Assembly (NCBI RefSeq): GCF_024282095.1
Contig: NZ_JAMWZS010000017.1
Span: forward strand, 1 to 53,967
DNA length: 53,967 nucleotides
Source of the DNA: Nitrosomonas sp.
Lineage (GTDB): Bacteria; Pseudomonadota; Gammaproteobacteria; Burkholderiales; Nitrosomonadaceae
Reading direction: 5' to 3'
Of the stretch, positions 28,090 to 37,753 are shown piece by piece. The position numbers were made by a program, and so were the translations under genes. The notes below the pieces were generated by a model. It was not told where the DNA came from. It saw nothing but the letters and a program-made list of their open reading frames with translations, and made no database searches. Position 1 is the stretch's first letter. Each line of letters begins with the position of its first letter.

Positions 28090-29478
28090 ATGGCGCAATC
28101 ACCCATCAGTATCAGTCAAGATCAGTTTTTAGATTCCTATAAAACTCCGCCGCACTCTATTGAAAGTGAACAATCTGTGCTGGGTGGACTCATGCTGGAT
28201 AATAATGCCTGGGAGAAAGTTGCCGACATCATTACCGATAGTGATTTTTATCGACAGGATCATCGTCTGATCTATCATCATATTTGTAAATTGATCGAGC
28301 AAAACAAGCCTGCCGATGTTGTCACGATCGCCGAGTCGTTGGAAATATCAGCAGAACTTCAAACTGTTGGCGGACTCGCGTACATAGGCACGATCGTACA
28401 AAATACCCCGTCGGCCGCTAATATCAAACGCTATGCCGAGATTGTCCGTGAACGTTCAATTATGCGTAATCTGGCGCAGGTTGGCGTGCAGATAACGGAT
28501 TCTGCTTATAATCCCGCTGGCCGCTCTGCAGCCAATTTACTAGACGAAGCGGAAGCAAAAGTTTTTGAAATTGCTGAAGAAGGTGCCCGAGGTAAAGAAG
28601 GATTCATGGATATTCAACCGCTCTTGAAGCAAGTGGTTGAAAGAATAGAATTACTTTACAGCCAAGATAATCCGAGCAATGTAACCGGCATTGCTTCCGG
28701 TTTTCACGATCTCGATCAAAAAACATCCGGATTTCAACCCGGAGACCTGATCATTGTAGCGGGCCGGCCATCCATGGGTAAAACGGCCTTCTCGCTCAAT
28801 ATTGCAGAACATGTTGCCTTGGAATTGCATAAACCGGTCGCTGTATTCAGTATGGAGATGGGTGGCGCACAGCTGGCAATGCGTATGCTGGGATCTGTCG
28901 GCAAGCTGGATCAGCATAAGGTTCGTACCGGTCGTCTTGACGACCAGGACTGGCCTAGACTGACCCATGCATTGGGCAAGCTCAATGAAGCGCCTATTTT
29001 TATCGATGAGAGCGCGGCGCTGAATGCGCTGGAACTGAGAGCACGGGCCAGGCGGCTTTATCGTCAGCATGGTGAGTTGGGCTTGATTGTGGTGGATTAT
29101 TTGCAGCTGATGTCTTCCAGCAGTCAAGGCGAAAATCGTGCCACTGAAATTTCGGAAATATCGCGCGCTTTAAAAGGATTAGCCAAAGAACTTAAAGTGC
29201 CTGTGATCGCATTGTCCCAGCTTAACCGGAGTCTTGAACAGCGCCCCAATAAGCGCCCTGTCATGTCGGACCTGCGGGAATCGGGTGCAATAGAACAGGA
29301 TGCCGATGTGATTCTGTTTATTTACCGTGACGAGGTGTATAACCCGGACTCACCCGACAAAGGTATTGCAGAAATTATCATTGGTAAACAGAGAAACGGG
29401 CCGATTGGCAAGGTTGATTTGACTTTCCTGGGCGAATATACCCGTTTCGAAAGCTATGCTAAGTCAGAATATTATTAA
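28090..29478 (+). CDS. dnaB: Replicative DNA helicase DnaB
   Basis: The 462-residue helicase has the N-terminal primase-interacting domain (PPHSIESEQSVLGGLMLD), a linker, then the RecA-like domain with Walker A GRPSMGKT near residue 225, Walker B region LIVVDYLQLM, RATEISEISRALKGLAKEL and the ALSQLNRSLEQR block. No intein is present. The stop at 29478 leaves 74 bp to the convergent gene. Confidence 0.97.
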   Translation: MAQSPISISQDQFLDSYKTPPHSIESEQSVLGGLMLDNNAWEKVADIITDSDFYRQDHRLIYHHICKLIEQNKPADVVTIAESLEISAELQTVGGLAYIGTIVQNTPSAANIKRYAEIVRERSIMRNLAQVGVQITDSAYNPAGRSAANLLDEAEAKVFEIAEEGARGKEGFMDIQPLLKQVVERIELLYSQDNPSNVTGIASGFHDLDQKTSGFQPGDLIIVAGRPSMGKTAFSLNIAEHVALELHKPVAVFSMEMGGAQLAMRMLGSVGKLDQHKVRTGRLDDQDWPRLTHALGKLNEAPIFIDESAALNALELRARARRLYRQHGELGLIVVDYLQLMSSSSQGENRATEISEISRALKGLAKELKVPVIALSQLNRSLEQRPNKRPVMSDLRESGAIEQDADVILFIYRDEVYNPDSPDKGIAEIIIGKQRNGPIGKVDLTFLGEYTRFESYAKSEYY

Positions 29479-29552
29479 CAGGATGTTTCTCAGTAGTTCG
29501 ATTTGATCCATATTTTCCATTGACTTGCAGTTTCAATGAGAGCTAATCCACC

Positions 29553-30182
29553 TTATTTCTTGGTGATGGCAAAGTAGCTTGTCATCAGATTGCGGTAGTT
29601 GGGCAGATAGCTGGAAAATAAGGCACCCAGACCTTCGACATCGTTGCGCCAATCACGGTGCAATTCGCAGGCCACGCCAAACCAGCTCATCATCTGCACG
29701 CCGGCTGCTTGCATACGCATCCAAGCTGCATCACGGGTCACTTCATTGAATGTACCGGAGGCATCGGTGACGACAAACACTTCATAGCCTTCCTCGATGG
29801 CGGACAATGCCGGAAAGGCAACGCAGACTTCGGTGACTACGCCGGCGATGATCAGTTGCTTGCGGTCGGTCTTTTTAATCGCCTTGACGAAATCTTCGTT
29901 GTCCCAGGCATTGATGTTGCCGGGACGTGCGATGTAAGGCGCGTCGGGAAACATTGCTTTGATTTCAGGAACGAGCGGTCCGTTCGGGCCATCCTCGAAA
30001 CTGGTGGTCAGAATGGTGGGTAGTTGAAAATACTTGCCGCACGCTGTCAAAGCCAGTACGTTATTTTTGAATTCATTCGGCGAGAAATCCTGTACCAGCG
30101 AGATCAGTCCTGCCTGGTGGTCTACCAATAGTAAAACAGCATCATCTTTGGAAAGTCGGTTGTATTTGAAAGTCTGGTTCAT
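29553..30182 (-). CDS. Isochorismatase-like cysteine hydrolase (YcaC type)
   Basis: A 209-residue protein of the isochorismatase-like family, probably with the Asp21 (LLLVDHQAG), Lys108 (TDRKQLIIAG) and Cys120 (VVTEVCVAF) catalytic triad, and the ending VACELHRDW seen in YcaC relatives. YcaC-like enzymes are hydrolases of unknown physiological substrate. I start at ATG 30182 (MNQTFKY), preceded by a GGAG; the longer frame to 30224 would add 14 residues from upstream. It is followed upstream by a SnoaL-like gene 38 bp away and a pirin, and these three may be one stress or detoxification unit. Confidence 0.82.
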   Translation of the reverse strand: MNQTFKYNRLSKDDAVLLLVDHQAGLISLVQDFSPNEFKNNVLALTACGKYFQLPTILTTSFEDGPNGPLVPEIKAMFPDAPYIARPGNINAWDNEDFVKAIKKTDRKQLIIAGVVTEVCVAFPALSAIEEGYEVFVVTDASGTFNEVTRDAAWMRMQAAGVQMMSWFGVACELHRDWRNDVEGLGALFSSYLPNYRNLMTSYFAITKK

Positions 30183-30220
30183 TGCCGTGCTCCTTAGGGT
30201 TTTGAGTATGAAGCTATCGT

Positions 30221-30571
30221 TCAATACAGCGCATAGAAACGGTCGCTGATGATCTTGCCGTCCTGCCAGTGTTGCACCGCCACCTGATCGAATTTTTTAT
30301 GCCCGAAGTCTTTGTGCTGATACTCGTAATGCCACTCGGTCATCGTCACGTTGTCACCCACGGCGGTCGATATGATTTCCGATTTAAGCCATGCCTCAAC
30401 ACCTTTGAATAACTCGGATTCACGGTCTTTGGCTTGTTTTAAACCTTGTGCCACCACATCATTTTTCTCGATCACGATACAATCGGGATGATAATATTTA
30501 TCCATCGATTCCAGTATTTCACCTTTGAGAATCATCCGATTTAAGTCGTTGAGCTGCTCTTCCAAAGTCAT
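30221..30571 (-). CDS. SnoaL-like (NTF2-fold) protein
   Basis: A 116-residue protein with the NTF2/SnoaL-like pattern: an N-terminal helix pair, YHPDCIVIEKNDVVAQG, and beta strands with EWHYEYQHKDFG and QHWQDGKIISDRFYALY. Such folds serve as isomerases, hydrolases or ligand carriers, and no active residues can be assigned. It lies between the isochorismatase-like gene and the pirin on the same strand. Confidence 0.7.
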   Translation of the reverse strand: MTLEEQLNDLNRMILKGEILESMDKYYHPDCIVIEKNDVVAQGLKQAKDRESELFKGVEAWLKSEIISTAVGDNVTMTEWHYEYQHKDFGHKKFDQVAVQHWQDGKIISDRFYALY

Positions 30572-30631
30572 TTTTATTTCCCCGAATTGAATGATGATTG
30601 GCTCAATAGATTCTATTGCCTAATCAGCCTG

Positions 30632-31530
30632 TCAGTGCTCATGATATTTCCCCATCTTGCCACTCTGATAATCCACCATGGCCTGGCGAATTTCCTCTGC
30701 AGTGTTCATAACAAACGGGCCGCTGCCCGCGATAGGTTCATCGATCGGTTCACCGCATAGTAGCAGCGCTGTCGTATTGGGTGCGCTATCGATATGAATA
30801 TAATCACCTGCCCGATCAAACAAACCGACTTCTGCTGCGCCAATGGTTTCAGATCCATTGACGCGCGCCGAGCCTTTGAGCACTGCCAGCAGGGTGTTGT
30901 AGCCATCCGGCACAACCAGGTCGATGGGCTGTTCGTTGGTTAAACGCAAGTCCCATACGTTGATTGGCGAAAAGGTATGCGCCGGTCCAGCAGTTCCCTC
31001 GAATTCACCGGCAATGACACACGCACACTTCCTTGACCGTTCGGGAGCTGGACGACAGGAATCTGGCTATTCAGGATACTTTGATAACGCGGGGGCGACA
31101 TCTTATCTTTGGTAGGTAGATTGACCCATAATTGCACCATCTCAAGCACACCGCCATGTCGCGCAAAATCCCGACCATGGAATTCTTCGTGGACCAGACC
31201 GGAAGCTGCCGTCATCCATTGCACATCGCCTGGGCCAATTTTGCCGCCGTTACCGGAACTATCACGGTGTTCCACTTCACCACTATACACAATGGTAACG
31301 GTTTCAAAACCGCGATGTGGATGCTCGCCCACGCCGCGGCGTTGTTCGGTCGGTGGAAATTCCATCGGTCCTGCATAATCGAACAGCAAGAAGGGACTGA
31401 TCATGGGCCCCAGCGCTGAATAGGAAAACAGTGTGCGCACCGGAAAACCATCACCGACCCAATGCTGATTTGTATTTCGCTGGATGCGCAACAATTTCTT
31501 GAATGATGCTTCAGGTTTTATTGTCATCAT
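30632..31530 (-). pseudogene. Pirin family protein, interrupted by a 2-bp frameshift
   Basis: The frame from ATG 31530 reads as a pirin N-terminal cupin with DYAGPMEFPPTEQRRGVGEHPHRGFETVTIVYSGEV-type metal-binding residues (His in GEHPHRGF, Glu in EEFHGR). At about 31017-31022 the reading frame shifts. The expected order VRV-IAGEFEGTAGPAH would be restored by removing one GT/AC pair from a GTGTGT-like dinucleotide run. After that the second frame gives the C-terminal cupin (DLRLTNEQPIDLVVPDG to GKYHEH, ending at 30632). The uncorrected product would stop at residue 196. Pirins bind metal and act as quercetinase-like or redox-responsive proteins. It could be a true pseudogene, a phase-variable tract or a sequencing error. 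Confidence 0.8.
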
Positions 31531-31628
31531 GAATTGTCTCCTGTTATTGAGGAATCACGCCCATTCATCATACTACGCTATTGTTCGCATGAGCAATTTG
31601 GAAAGCTGCTGGGAAGCGGCTCAATTGA

Positions 31629-31640
31629 TGAGAATTCTCA
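31629..31640. promoter_or_regulatory. Perfect 12-bp palindrome TGAGAATTCTCA
   Basis: A perfectly symmetric 12-mer lies 23 bp before the CRP-type site and about 100 bp upstream of the pirin start. It could be an operator half-site pair, but a palindrome of this size can occur by chance. Confidence 0.3.
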
Positions 31641-31662
31641 ACCAAAACTGTTTCTGTATGAA

Positions 31663-31682
31663 CATGTGAGTTTTGTCACATG
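31663..31682. promoter_or_regulatory. CRP/FNR-type operator
   Basis: CATGTGA-GTTTTG-TCACATG is a perfect 7-bp inverted repeat with a 6-nt spacer; its core TGTGA-N6-TCACA (31665-31680) equals the classical CRP consensus. It is about 135 bp from the pirin start and 200 bp from the protease start. Which gene it controls, and whether the regulator is CRP-like or another family member, is not shown. The same stretch could also form an RNA hairpin. Confidence 0.5.
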
Positions 31683-31882
31683 CCTGTGATTATTAGTGCA
31701 GTTATATTTTGCATTAGGGGAGTTTTTTCATGAACTTCCCTGAATTAGAAGATCGATATTGAATTTCTAACATTTAGTAATTTATCGACCAGATGATCTC
31801 GGGCAAATCAAACGAAATTAGGATTGATAGTATCCTTGAGTGAAATTCAAATTTAATTAATTAAAAGAATAGGAGCTTTGCG

Positions 31883-33061
31883 ATGAAGAAGATCAAATTT
31901 TTCCGACTAGCTGCAGTTTTTATGTCGCTATCTTTCCTAAGTGCTACGAGCTATGCAGCAGTTTCTGGTGGCGAAGTAAAACAGAGCGGCAATGTAACTA
32001 TTTTAACAGCGCCATCAAATAATCTGCAGTCTCAAATGGCTAATATTAATTTTTCTGGTGCGCGTGCAATACAAATGCCCGAACCGCCACAAATGGTACC
32101 GGAAACTCTGGAAATTTCCGGCGGAGCAAAGAAAGCCTTTAAAGGCACACCTGGTTTTTCATCCGGGCAATCAGGAAACGGCAAGGAAAATCCTATGTCG
32201 ATTCCTAAATTGAATTCAACCGATGCAAGTGATGGAATCTCAACACAAGAATTTGGAACATTCCAACATCCCTTCACTACATCACGTGCCGATGCTAAAG
32301 CGGGTCGAGTGTCTAAAGAATATCCTTTTAGAGCATCTGGTAAGCTATTTTTCAATATCGGCACAAGCACATTCGTTTGTTCTGCTTCTTTAATCAAAAA
32401 AGGCATCATAGTAACTGCTGCTCACTGTGTAGCGGGGTACGGAACTAACGCGTTTTATAGTAATTGGGTCTATGTACCTGCCAAGAATGATAGATTTACT
32501 CCTAATGCGCCCTATGGTGTATATGGCGTTACGAGTGCTGTAGTCATGACGTCATGGATCAATGGAACTGATGGATGTGATGTTGTTTGTCCAAATGATG
32601 TTGCCGTGCTGGTGGCAGCTCCTATTGCAGGTGTATACCCTGGTGATCGCACAGGTTTCTTAGGCTATGGCTGGAATAACTTTGGTTTTACTTCTTTTGC
32701 AGGACTTAATGCAACCGAAATTACCCAATTAGGTTATCCGGTAGGACTGGGGAATGGTGGTGCGATGCAGCGTACAGATTCGCTTGGTTACACGATAACA
32801 ACTGCCGGATGGTTTAACAATATCCAGATTGGTTCAAGAATGAGGGGTGGTTCCAGTGGTGGACCTTGGATTGTAAATTTTGGTATTGACCCTGCTGCAA
32901 CGCCTGATCTTCCAGGCCTAAGCGCTCAAAAGAATACCATTGTTGCCGTGACAAGTTGGGGTTACACCAGCACTGATCCCAAGGTACAAGGAGCCAGCCC
33001 GTTTACGAGCGGTAATATTGTGCCGCTGGTCAACACAGTCTGCCCTAGCGCAGCATGTTAA
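31883..33061 (+). CDS. Exported trypsin-like serine protease
   Basis: The 392-residue protein has a signal peptide (about 1-25, ending SYA), a low-complexity propeptide-like stretch (about 26-145) and a chymotrypsin-fold domain. The triad is His181 in VTAAHC, Asp239 in PNDVAVL and Ser325 in GGSSGGPW. Cys pairs 166/182 and 232/236 probably form disulfides, with two more Cys at the end. A GGAG site precedes ATG 31883. Neighbours are a pirin group and an IS3 element, so its role (secreted digestion, defence, matrix turnover) is open. Confidence 0.88.
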   Translation: MKKIKFFRLAAVFMSLSFLSATSYAAVSGGEVKQSGNVTILTAPSNNLQSQMANINFSGARAIQMPEPPQMVPETLEISGGAKKAFKGTPGFSSGQSGNGKENPMSIPKLNSTDASDGISTQEFGTFQHPFTTSRADAKAGRVSKEYPFRASGKLFFNIGTSTFVCSASLIKKGIIVTAAHCVAGYGTNAFYSNWVYVPAKNDRFTPNAPYGVYGVTSAVVMTSWINGTDGCDVVCPNDVAVLVAAPIAGVYPGDRTGFLGYGWNNFGFTSFAGLNATEITQLGYPVGLGNGGAMQRTDSLGYTITTAGWFNNIQIGSRMRGGSSGGPWIVNFGIDPAATPDLPGLSAQKNTIVAVTSWGYTSTDPKVQGASPFTSGNIVPLVNTVCPSAAC

Positions 33062-33084
33062 TGTATAGTAATGCATAGCAGTAA

Positions 33085-33105
33085 GCCCCCGGTTATGTCG
33101 GGGGC
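33085..33105 (+). terminator. Hairpin after the protease gene
   Basis: GCCCCCG (33085-33091) pairs with CGGGGGC (33099-33105) through a 7 nt loop, 24 bp after the protease stop. There is no T run after it, so it may act as a terminator, an RNA stabiliser or both. The IS3 left end begins 9 bp later. Confidence 0.6.
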
Positions 33106-33113
33106 ATCACAAT

Positions 33114-33137
33114 TGAATCGCCCCGGGTTTTCCAGAG
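33114..33137. repeat. Left inverted repeat of the IS3 element
   Basis: It starts TGAATCGCCCCGGG and ends TTTTCCAGAG, and pairs with 34396-34419; mismatches with that copy are at positions 9 and 14. Confidence 0.88.
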
Positions 33138-33163
33138 ATAAAATGGTTTGAGAGGCGGAAGAG

Positions 33164-34444
<1,281 letters not shown>

Positions 34445-34449
34445 ACTGC

Positions 34450-35370
34450 TTAAATGTCCCAAGGCACTCTTTTTATACCAGCTAATGCCTGCAATGCGCC
34501 AATGCTGGGCCAGTAATATTGCTTAAGCCTACTATAGCTTTCATCTGATATTTCATCGTAACCTTCTCTTCCTTGATTAATCTTTTTATACAAACTCACC
34601 ATGAACTGCTTCAGCCTAGGTCTTTGTCGCAGAAAACGCTCGGATTTTGTATTGAAACTAATTGCTGCTTTATGCAACCATTTCACTCTGCTTTCATAGG
34701 TAACATTAATTTTCTTGAAGTTGTAATCATCAAAGTAATTTGGAGAGATTTCAAGAAACTGACATAGTTGACGCATGAAGCCGTGTATATCACGATCCAT
34801 GTCTTCAAAAAACATTACCTTGATTTGATTTTCTGGAAACTGCTGGTAGTAATATTTGAGGTAATCGGCATAGCGACCAAAACTGATCACTTTCAAATAC
34901 CATTCATCAATACCCAGTTCGACAGGGGTTTTCTGGCCGGAGTCATAAGCAATGCATTTATCAATGTACTCCTCAAAACTCAAGTCCTTACTGATATTCA
35001 GCTTACCAACGTGGAAGTTAAACGAAGAATACATTCGATCTATAGGGTTTCTCAAAATGAACAGCAGTTTAGTGTGAGGTATCATCGCATGGATGCGTAC
35101 TGCTACTTCTGCCCCACTACCGAGATAGCCTGGTGAAGCTTCCATCACTATCGCTGCTTGATGAGCACAGTCTTCAAAATAGCTTGCATAATTGGCAATA
35201 TCCTTCTCGCGATCACCGGTATATGAATTACGGAAGAAATCTGTTTCTTTGATAATTGAGCCACAAACTGAAGGATGCGTACTCAGATAGGTAAACACCG
35301 ATGTTGTACCAGCCTTTTCTGTGCCAGCAATAATAAAATTGGCCAAACCGGTTCCGGGTACTTTCTTCAT
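34450..35370 (-). CDS. Sulfotransferase domain protein (NST/OST-like)
   Basis: The 306-residue protein has the 5'-phosphosulfate loop AGTEKAGTTSVFTYLSTHP near 16-34, which binds PAPS, and the 3'-phosphate motif LRNPIDRMYSSF near 112-123, as in heparan-type sulfotransferases. The C-terminal SRLKQYYWPS block is also typical. It probably transfers sulfate from PAPS to a sugar of the nearby exopolysaccharide. Its end is 31 bp from the IS3 right end, but the protein looks complete. It is the most downstream gene of the EPS group. Confidence 0.85.
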   Translation of the reverse strand: MKKVPGTGLANFIIAGTEKAGTTSVFTYLSTHPSVCGSIIKETDFFRNSYTGDREKDIANYASYFEDCAHQAAIVMEASPGYLGSGAEVAVRIHAMIPHTKLLFILRNPIDRMYSSFNFHVGKLNISKDLSFEEYIDKCIAYDSGQKTPVELGIDEWYLKVISFGRYADYLKYYYQQFPENQIKVMFFEDMDRDIHGFMRQLCQFLEISPNYFDDYNFKKINVTYESRVKWLHKAAISFNTKSERFLRQRPRLKQFMVSLYKKINQGREGYDEISDESYSRLKQYYWPSIGALQALAGIKRVPWDI

Positions 35371-35518
35371 GTATTACACACCTTTCTTGAGAACAAGGAA
35401 TTAAATCATCTTATGCTGCTTGAATACAAAAATCAGATATTATGATTCACAATTATTATTTATTTCAAGCTGTTGTAGTACATTATTTTGAATAAACTGC
35501 AGAAAAATATAGGCTAGA

Positions 35519-36328
35519 TTAGTCACGGCCACGCGCTGCTCGCTCCAAGTTGCCGATTAGGGATACTTCTTGCAAAAATTTTTGTCCTCGTAAACGCCGC
35601 CATAATACTCGCATGATGAATACCGGATTACCCACGATATAACGCACAAACATCCTTCTCGGTTCCATGATGAACCGAAATAACCATTCTAAGCCAAATT
35701 GGCGCATCCATTGCGGTGCACGTGGCATTGTGCCAGAATAGAAATCAAACAATGCTCCCACACCCAGCAAAACAGGGACACGTAGTTTATCGGCATTACG
35801 AGCAATCCAAAATTCTTGCATCGGCACCCCCATTGCCACCAAAAGGATTTGTGCATCACTGTCATTGATAGCTTTGATCACTTCCGGTTCATCATCTGCA
35901 CTAAAGTAGCCATCATGAGTCCAAACAATATTCAGGCCAGGAAATTGATTACTCATGTTATCTGCACAACGTTGCGCGATGCCTGGATGCGCTCCAAGGA
36001 GCGCCAGCTTAATTCCGGAATCTGCAGCATCACGACAAATTAATGGAAACAGGTCTGTTCCATTGACATTGTCCTTGAGTAGACAACCCGCAAACCTAGA
36101 AGCTAATCGCATGCCGCTACCATCTGCAAATAACAGAGTTCCTCTATCCTGCAATACACAAAGATAATTCGTATTTACAGCGGCGATATTAATACAATGC
36201 GCGTTGACAAAATAAATCTTACGCCGCACACCTAACTTGGCATCGTGAATAATATTCGCACTCGCACCGATTAATGTTGTATCTTCTATATGTAATCCAA
36301 ATAAAGAAACATGACTCATAGAATACAT
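35519..36328 (-). CDS. WecG/TagA/CpsF family glycosyltransferase
   Basis: The 269-residue protein has the GT26 hallmarks VNAHCINIAAVN, ADGSGMRLASRF, NGTDLFPLIC, GVGALFDFYSG and RAPQWMRQFGLEWLFRF. These enzymes usually add N-acetylmannosamine-type (or related) sugars to an undecaprenyl-linked GlcNAc acceptor. In an EPS locus it probably adds an early sugar of the repeat unit. Start is M1 at 36328, or M4 at 36319. Confidence 0.88.
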   Translation of the reverse strand: MYSMSHVSLFGLHIEDTTLIGASANIIHDAKLGVRRKIYFVNAHCINIAAVNTNYLCVLQDRGTLLFADGSGMRLASRFAGCLLKDNVNGTDLFPLICRDAADSGIKLALLGAHPGIAQRCADNMSNQFPGLNIVWTHDGYFSADDEPEVIKAINDSDAQILLVAMGVPMQEFWIARNADKLRVPVLLGVGALFDFYSGTMPRAPQWMRQFGLEWLFRFIMEPRRMFVRYIVGNPVFIMRVLWRRLRGQKFLQEVSLIGNLERAARGRD

Positions 36329-36375
36329 TCACCTTAACAGTTTTGTCAGTGTCTACAATTGATAGCGTTCCATAA

Positions 36376-37494
36376 CTATCGCTTACCAAGAATTGCATCA
36401 TAAACATGAGCCACACTCTGTGCCATACTGCGATCTGAAAAACTTGCCACCTGTAATCGGTAAGCTTCTTCGCGTATAGCATTCCAATCATATTTATTAT
36501 TTATTAGCTCTGCCAATACAACAGCCAACTTCTCCGCATTTCCTGCAGGGACTATCAAACCAGTGCGCCCATGTTCCAGCACTTCTGGGATTCCTTCCAC
36601 ATCTGACGCCACTACCGGCACTCCCATCGCCATGGCTTCCAAGATTACCATGGGCATACCTTCACCAAAAAGGCTAGGTAATACCAATACATCCATTTTG
36701 GCAAACTCGGCGTTTACATCTTGAGTGAAGCCAATCCAGTCGATTACATCCGCAACACCTAGGCGTTCAGCCATTTCTTTGATTGTCTTTTCATACTCTA
36801 TCGTTTCAAATGGACCTACTGCTCGTAGACGTACAATTTGTCCCATCTGACGTAATTTTGCCAAAGTCTGGATCAGAACTTCCATGCCTTTACGTGGACG
36901 AAAAAGCGCCACACTACCGATTACCCATTCCACATTTGACTTGAGTCGATTGGGTAAAGTACCAGGCGTTACTACTCCATTAGCGACCATACTAATTCGC
37001 GTCGACGGCCATCCCTGTTTCCTCAGATAGATTTCAAGGCTTCTCGATACTGGAATCAATCGCGCAACTCCAATTAGACTCAATCGTTCCATGATCGCAT
37101 TCTTACGATTGCGCCAAACGCTTTCAGTATCACGTGTAGTAGGACTATGTACGTGATGCACTAACGGCACACCAGTCAACCAAGCTGCTATCCGTCCTAC
37201 CAAGGCGGCACGCGGAGTATGCGTATGCAATAGGGCATAACCATCTTGTTTCATAATACGTGCAATTTTCCATGCCGGTGCTAAATCAAATTTAGACTTC
37301 ATCGGCACTTCAAATAATGGCACGGTAGAATTCCGACAGGCAGAAAACTTAGCTGGTTTGATGCAAACAAAACCCACTTCATAACCATAATCTGGTAAAC
37401 GCAAAGCCAGAACATCCTGCACTCGCTCGGCACCGGAGAAAAATTCTCCGTTGATAACATGCATAATTTTTATTTTCTTCTCACTGACATTCAT
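36376..37494 (-). CDS. GT4-type glycosyltransferase
   Basis: This 372-residue GT-B enzyme has the N-terminal acceptor domain (IMHVINGEFFSGAERV), the linker and the C-terminal nucleotide-sugar domain with VLPSLFGEGMPMVILEAMAMG, where the EGMPxxxLEAMA pattern with its E-x7-E binds the donor. The start is uncertain: ATG 37494 fits the fold (MNVSEKKIKIMHVI), while a TTG at 37557 would add 21 residues of unlike composition. The sugar it transfers cannot be inferred. Confidence 0.85.
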   Translation of the reverse strand: MNVSEKKIKIMHVINGEFFSGAERVQDVLALRLPDYGYEVGFVCIKPAKFSACRNSTVPLFEVPMKSKFDLAPAWKIARIMKQDGYALLHTHTPRAALVGRIAAWLTGVPLVHHVHSPTTRDTESVWRNRKNAIMERLSLIGVARLIPVSRSLEIYLRKQGWPSTRISMVANGVVTPGTLPNRLKSNVEWVIGSVALFRPRKGMEVLIQTLAKLRQMGQIVRLRAVGPFETIEYEKTIKEMAERLGVADVIDWIGFTQDVNAEFAKMDVLVLPSLFGEGMPMVILEAMAMGVPVVASDVEGIPEVLEHGRTGLIVPAGNAEKLAVVLAELINNKYDWNAIREEAYRLQVASFSDRSMAQSVAHVYDAILGKR

Positions 37495-37753
37495 GTTAGG
37501 TACATTGATAAAGGAATTGAACGAGAATTCTTGCTCTCCCGCATTAATATTGATCAATCACATCTTTAGAGAATCCAGGAAAACGTATTAAGATACCGCA
37601 GATAGATGAGCATTATTATTCCAAAGCTGCTTCCAATTCAACACGTGGAAACCTATCCGCTAAACATTTAATTGACTAATGCGCTAATACCCAAAATATT
37701 TATTCTACATACAACTATATGATCTTTAATCATGTTCCATAACAGTACTACCA

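Larger units (their letters stand above)
31531..31882. other. Divergent intergenic region, pirin/protease
   Basis: This 352 bp AT-rich gap lies between the minus-strand pirin and the plus-strand protease. No gene is seen. It holds the two palindromes listed separately, so it is likely to carry promoters for both directions. No strong -10/-35 pair stands out; TTGAGT at about 31834 is only a weak hint. Confidence 0.5.

Noticed and set aside
37495-37557. N-terminal extension of the GT4 gene from a TTG
   Set aside because: The extra 21 residues have no family pattern; ATG 37494 gives a standard GT-B start, though this is not certain.
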